From an uncultured Bryobacteraceae bacterium (lineage in GTDB: Bacteria; Acidobacteriota; Terriglobia; Bryobacterales; Bryobacteraceae): DNA of 8,418 bases. Made by a program: the position numbers and the translations under genes. The stretch lies in NCBI GenBank assembly GCA_937921835.1, contig CAKZVG010000339.1, forward strand, positions 1 to 8,418. The letters are read 5' to 3'. The notes beneath the pieces were generated by a model that was not told the DNA's origin, made no database searches, and was given only the letters and a program-made list of their open reading frames with translations. Shown piece after piece: positions 5,527-8,418 of this stretch; within the stretch, counting starts at the first letter, position 1; every line of letters begins with the position of its first letter.

Positions 5527-8418
5527 CTAGAAATCGAGCCTGGCCCCGAGCTGCACCGTCCGCGCACCCACAATACTGGTGACCTGTCCGAACAGCGGGT
5601 TGTTGATGTTCGTATTGATCCCCCGCAACTGGGACCGGTTGAAGACGTTGAGCGCCTCCATCCGGAGTTGGAACCGCGCCTGTTCGCCGATTCTGGTGTT
5701 TTTCGACAACGCGAAGTCCTCGTTGATCTGGCCGAAGCCGCGGATCGAGCCGTAGTTCGGCGCCGCCGAGCCGAGGGTGAGCGGCGGCGGATCGGAAAAC
5801 TTCGACTTATCCAGGTAGGTGTTGGCCGGGGAGGCGAGAGACGCAAAATCGAAGCCGCTCTTGCGGAAGCTTGCGTTTCCCAGCGCCCCCGCCGCCACGT
5901 TAGCCCGGTTGACCGCGCCGTTCCAGCCGCTGGCGAGCGGCGAGGACCCGAGAAACTCAAGCGGCGTCCCGGAGTAGTAGTTCACGATCGCCGACATGTT
6001 CCAGCCACTTACCAGCAGGTTGGCCACTCTTCCCGCGTCCCGCCATAAGAACTTCCCTTTCCCAACGGGCAGCTCATAAGTGGCGTAAGCCTTGAGCGCG
6101 TGCGGGACGTCGAAATCGGAATACCCCTTCTCCAGCCGGAGATTGTAGTAATCGAGCGGCGCGTTCGGATTGTCGTTGTGCGCCGAGGAGTTCGCGTTGG
6201 CCAGCGTCTTGGCCCAGACATAGTTCGCATACAGGCTCAGCCCGCGCGAAAACTGCCGGTTGACGGTGAGTTGCAGGGAGTGGTGCGTGGAGAACCCGAG
6301 CGGCGGCCCGAACATGCGCGCGGTCTGGATCCCCTGGATCTGCGGGAAGTCGCGCAGCGCGCCCGCCACCGTGCCGCGGTAGCCGGGGAACGGGTAGGCG
6401 ATCCCGTACTGCGCCGCCTCGGCTTCATTGCGCACCGGCCGGGTGAGCAGCGCGCCGTATTGGGTAAGCACCGAGGGCTTGAGCTGGTTAATGCGCCGCA
6501 ATTCGGAAACGCGCAGCCGCGTGCCCTTGTTGCCGACGTAGCCGACATCGAGCGAGAGATTCTTGGCCAGTTCCCGTTGGAGATTGAAATTCCACTGCTG
6601 CATGTAAGGACTCAGCCCATAATCGGGATCAAACCCCGCCGGCTGGTTGCGGTTGCCCCAGGAAGGGTCCATCCTGGCCGGGGTGAAGCGGCCGGTGGGA
6701 AACGGGGCATCCCAGTTGAAGATCCCGGCCCAGGGATTGACCGGGTCGGCGGACAGGTTCCAGGTGCCGCCCCAGGCGTTGCGAAGCGCCTCGCCGAAAG
6801 CGTTCAGTCCGCCGCCGTTGATCAGGTCGCCCTCGTAGAAGATTCCGTACGCGCCGCGCAGCGTCCAGCGGTTCGAGACGCGGTAGGCGAAGCCGAATCT
6901 CGGCCCGAATTCGCGATAGCCCCGCCGCCCGAACGACCGCCGGCCGGTGCAGAGGTCGCAGCCGCCGGCGAACTCGTAGGCGCCCGGCCGCCCGCTCTCC
7001 GGATCGATCTTCGTCATGCTCCAGCTCGACAGCCGGTCGGCCGCTTCGAACAGCGGCGGCTGGAACTCCCAGCGCAGGCCCAGTTGCAGGGTCAGCCGCT
7101 GGCTCACCTTGAAGTCGTCTTGCAGGAACAGCGCGTAATAGCGGCGCCGGTCGCCGTAGCCGATGGGTTGGGTTCGGTTGCCACTGTGTACAATGCCCAG
7201 CAGATAACTGGCGAAGGAGTAGCCGGTCTGCGTCCCGCTGTAGGGTTCGCCCGGGATGGCGGTGCTGAGGGCGTTGAAATTGAACTGGGCCTTGGCGTCG
7301 GTGGCGACGTTGTTCTGATTTCCGCGAATGTCGGCTCCGAACTTGATAAAGTGGCGCCCCCGCGAGGCGCTGAAGGTCTCCAGAATTCCCCAGGAGTTGG
7401 TGTTGATCGGGATGTCGTAGATGTAGCCCGGATTTCGCAGGGTCACGAAAGGCCCGCCGCCCCAGTTCGCCACCGGATAGCCGGTGGTCTTGAGATCCGT
7501 GATCCCCAGTAGACCCGCGCCATCGACATCCGACTGGAGTCCCCGGAGAGGATTCAACTGGCGGTTATAGTAGACCTTGAAAACGTTCAGCAGGGCCGGT
7601 GAAACGACCCAGTCGTGCCCCAGCCGGATCTGGTAGTTCTTCAACAACTGCTTGCGCGCGGCCGATAGCGGGCCGCCGTCGGGATCGTTGATATCCCAGA
7701 TGCCGCCGTCGATCTGTTTCCGGGGCCGGAAATTATAGGAGTAGGATCCGGAGAGACGGTGGATGGAACTCACCACCTGGTCCGCCTTCAGCGAGAACTG
7801 GTGCTGGTCGTGCTCCGGGGAGTTCGTGCGTGGGAAGTAGGCGTTGTTGACGAGCGGGATCTCGCCCGAGGCGTCCCGCACCGTGGGCAGGTAATGTTTG
7901 GTCGCAATAGCGTTGAGATTGCGCGAAACGCGGCTGAAGCGGGACACCGGGATGCGGTTGCCGGGGAACATCTCGCCAACCCAGCGCCCGCCCGCCACCT
8001 GGCGGAAGGTAGCCGGGTCGTAAATTGCGCCGCGCGTGATCCGCCGTCCGAGCGCGTCCTGAAAGTTGGTCGCCGGCCCGAGGAGGCGGCTGAAGTCGCC
8101 CTGGTAGAACTCCGGCAGCGGCACCGTCGCGTTGGGCGCGCCGAAGCCGAAATCGCGGTTGCGCCAGCGTTCGTAGGTGGCGTAGAAGAAACTCCGGTTG
8201 CGCCCGTCGTAAACCTTCGGGAGCACCACCGGTCCTCCGCCGCTGAAAGCGAAGTTCTGCTGCCGTTCCTGCGGCCGCCGCACGCCGCGGAAGTTGTTCA
8301 CGAAGGTGTTGGCGTTGAGCGCCTCGTTGCGCAGGGCGCCATAGGCGCTCCCGTGCCACTGGTTCGTGCCCGACCTCATGACGTAGTTGAACACGCCGGC
8401 CTGCATGCGGCCGAATTC
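5527..8418 (-). CDS. Oar-like TonB-dependent outer-membrane receptor (N-terminus truncated)
   Basis: 963 residues are visible. The frame is open to the right edge, where it reads EFGRMQAGVFNYV..., so the ATG at 8406 is internal and the N-terminal signal, carboxypeptidase-regulatory-like domain and most of the plug are missing (probably 150-250 residues). The first visible segment, SGTNQWHGS at 16-24 followed by RNEALNANTFVNNF, is the typical end of the plug in Oar-family receptors. The rest alternates amphipathic beta-strands and long loops: YYALFLQDDFKVSQRLTLQLGLRWEFQPP is split here as FLQDDFKVS and LQLGLRWEF, then FGPRFGFAYR, WNFNLQRELAKNLSLDVGYVG, and NVFNRSQ with a final VQLGARLDF, whose terminal Phe is the barrel-assembly signal. 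Such receptors import or bind large substrates using TonB-ExbB-ExbD energy. It is the first visible gene of the operon and has no SusD partner. Only two cysteines occur, as a CDLC pair (C487, C490). The family call is strong; the substrate is unknown. Confidence 0.93.
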   Translation of the reverse strand, partial: EFGRMQAGVFNYVMRSGTNQWHGSAYGALRNEALNANTFVNNFRGVRRPQERQQNFAFSGGGPVVLPKVYDGRNRSFFYATYERWRNRDFGFGAPNATVPLPEFYQGDFSRLLGPATNFQDALGRRITRGAIYDPATFRQVAGGRWVGEMFPGNRIPVSRFSRVSRNLNAIATKHYLPTVRDASGEIPLVNNAYFPRTNSPEHDQHQFSLKADQVVSSIHRLSGSYSYNFRPRKQIDGGIWDINDPDGGPLSAARKQLLKNYQIRLGHDWVVSPALLNVFKVYYNRQLNPLRGLQSDVDGAGLLGITDLKTTGYPVANWGGGPFVTLRNPGYIYDIPINTNSWGILETFSASRGRHFIKFGADIRGNQNNVATDAKAQFNFNALSTAIPGEPYSGTQTGYSFASYLLGIVHSGNRTQPIGYGDRRRYYALFLQDDFKVSQRLTLQLGLRWEFQPPLFEAADRLSSWSMTKIDPESGRPGAYEFAGGCDLCTGRRSFGRRGYREFGPRFGFAYRVSNRWTLRGAYGIFYEGDLINGGGLNAFGEALRNAWGGTWNLSADPVNPWAGIFNWDAPFPTGRFTPARMDPSWGNRNQPAGFDPDYGLSPYMQQWNFNLQRELAKNLSLDVGYVGNKGTRLRVSELRRINQLKPSVLTQYGALLTRPVRNEAEAAQYGIAYPFPGYRGTVAGALRDFPQIQGIQTARMFGPPLGFSTHHSLQLTVNRQFSRGLSLYANYVWAKTLANANSSAHNDNPNAPLDYYNLRLEKGYSDFDVPHALKAYATYELPVGKGKFLWRDAGRVANLLVSGWNMSAIVNYYSGTPLEFLGSSPLASGWNGAVNRANVAAGALGNASFRKSGFDFASLASPANTYLDKSKFSDPPPLTLGSAAPNYGSIRGFGQINEDFALSKNTRIGEQARFQLRMEALNVFNRSQLRGINTNINNPLFGQVTSIVGARTVQLGARLDF

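Noticed and set aside
4507..6048. Long plus-strand open frame (about 513 codons) antisense to the DUF4832-type gene and the receptor
   Set aside because: Its translation is low-complexity, rich in Arg, Val, Gly and Pro, with no domain. It spans the junction of two well-supported minus-strand genes, as expected for antisense frames in GC-rich DNA.
6100..7512. Plus-strand open frame of about 470 codons inside the receptor gene
   Set aside because: It mirrors the receptor codons, has no recognisable motif or signal, and lies wholly opposite conserved TonB-receptor strands.
8413..8418. EcoRI site (GAATTC) exactly at the right edge, possibly a cloning junction
   Set aside because: The six bases encode E-F, which continues naturally into the conserved E-F/Y-G-R receptor motif, so the sequence is native. 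Uncut EcoRI sites also occur inside the window near 1868, 4467 and 6908.
1..8418. CRISPR arrays, tRNA or rRNA genes, insertion sequences, riboswitches
   Set aside because: No regularly spaced direct repeats, tRNA cloverleaf, rRNA signature, transposase or terminal inverted repeats were seen; nearly all sequence is accounted for by coding frames.

Overview
The window is GC-rich, densely coding DNA, most likely from an Acidobacteriota member of the Bryobacter/Solibacter type. The main clue is the large Oar-like TonB-dependent receptor at the right end, a protein class greatly expanded in that phylum. Exported hydrolases of uncharacterised families next to such a receptor, and a TPR protein ending in a jelly-roll-like domain, fit the same picture. 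The taxon is an inference; there is no rRNA or marker gene here.

Layout. Positions 3-1136 (+) hold the 3' part of a TPR protein with a C-terminal beta-sandwich-like domain; its start lies off the left edge. A 112-bp convergent gap (1137-1248) follows and contains a GC-rich hairpin but no gene. Everything from 1249 to 8418 is on the minus strand and reads as one tightly packed transcription unit. In transcription order it contains: an Oar-like TonB-dependent receptor (8418-5527, N-terminus off the right edge); a DUF4832-type exported protein with a TIM-barrel-like N-terminal part (5499-4033); an exported protein of unknown family with beta-propeller-like hints and a twin-arginine signal (4036-2663); and an exported right-handed beta-helix hydrolase of clan GH-N, closest by eye to GH49 (2655-1249). 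Spacings are 27 bp, a 4-bp ATGA overlap and 7 bp. There is no gene-free stretch longer than 300 bases. The operon promoter must lie beyond the right edge.

How the genes may work together. A large outer-membrane receptor followed by three exported, hydrolase-like proteins is the layout of a glycan-uptake locus. The exported enzymes would cut a carbohydrate outside the cell or in the periplasm, and the receptor would import the products using TonB energy. No SusD-type lipoprotein, inner-membrane transporter or regulator is visible, which matches Acidobacteriota organisation rather than a Bacteroidota PUL. The substrate cannot be read from the sequence. The GH49-like member hints at an alpha-glucan (dextran or pullulan type), but clan GH-N also includes pectin-active GH28. 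The two middle proteins have no clear enzymatic assignment and are the best candidates for undescribed activity.
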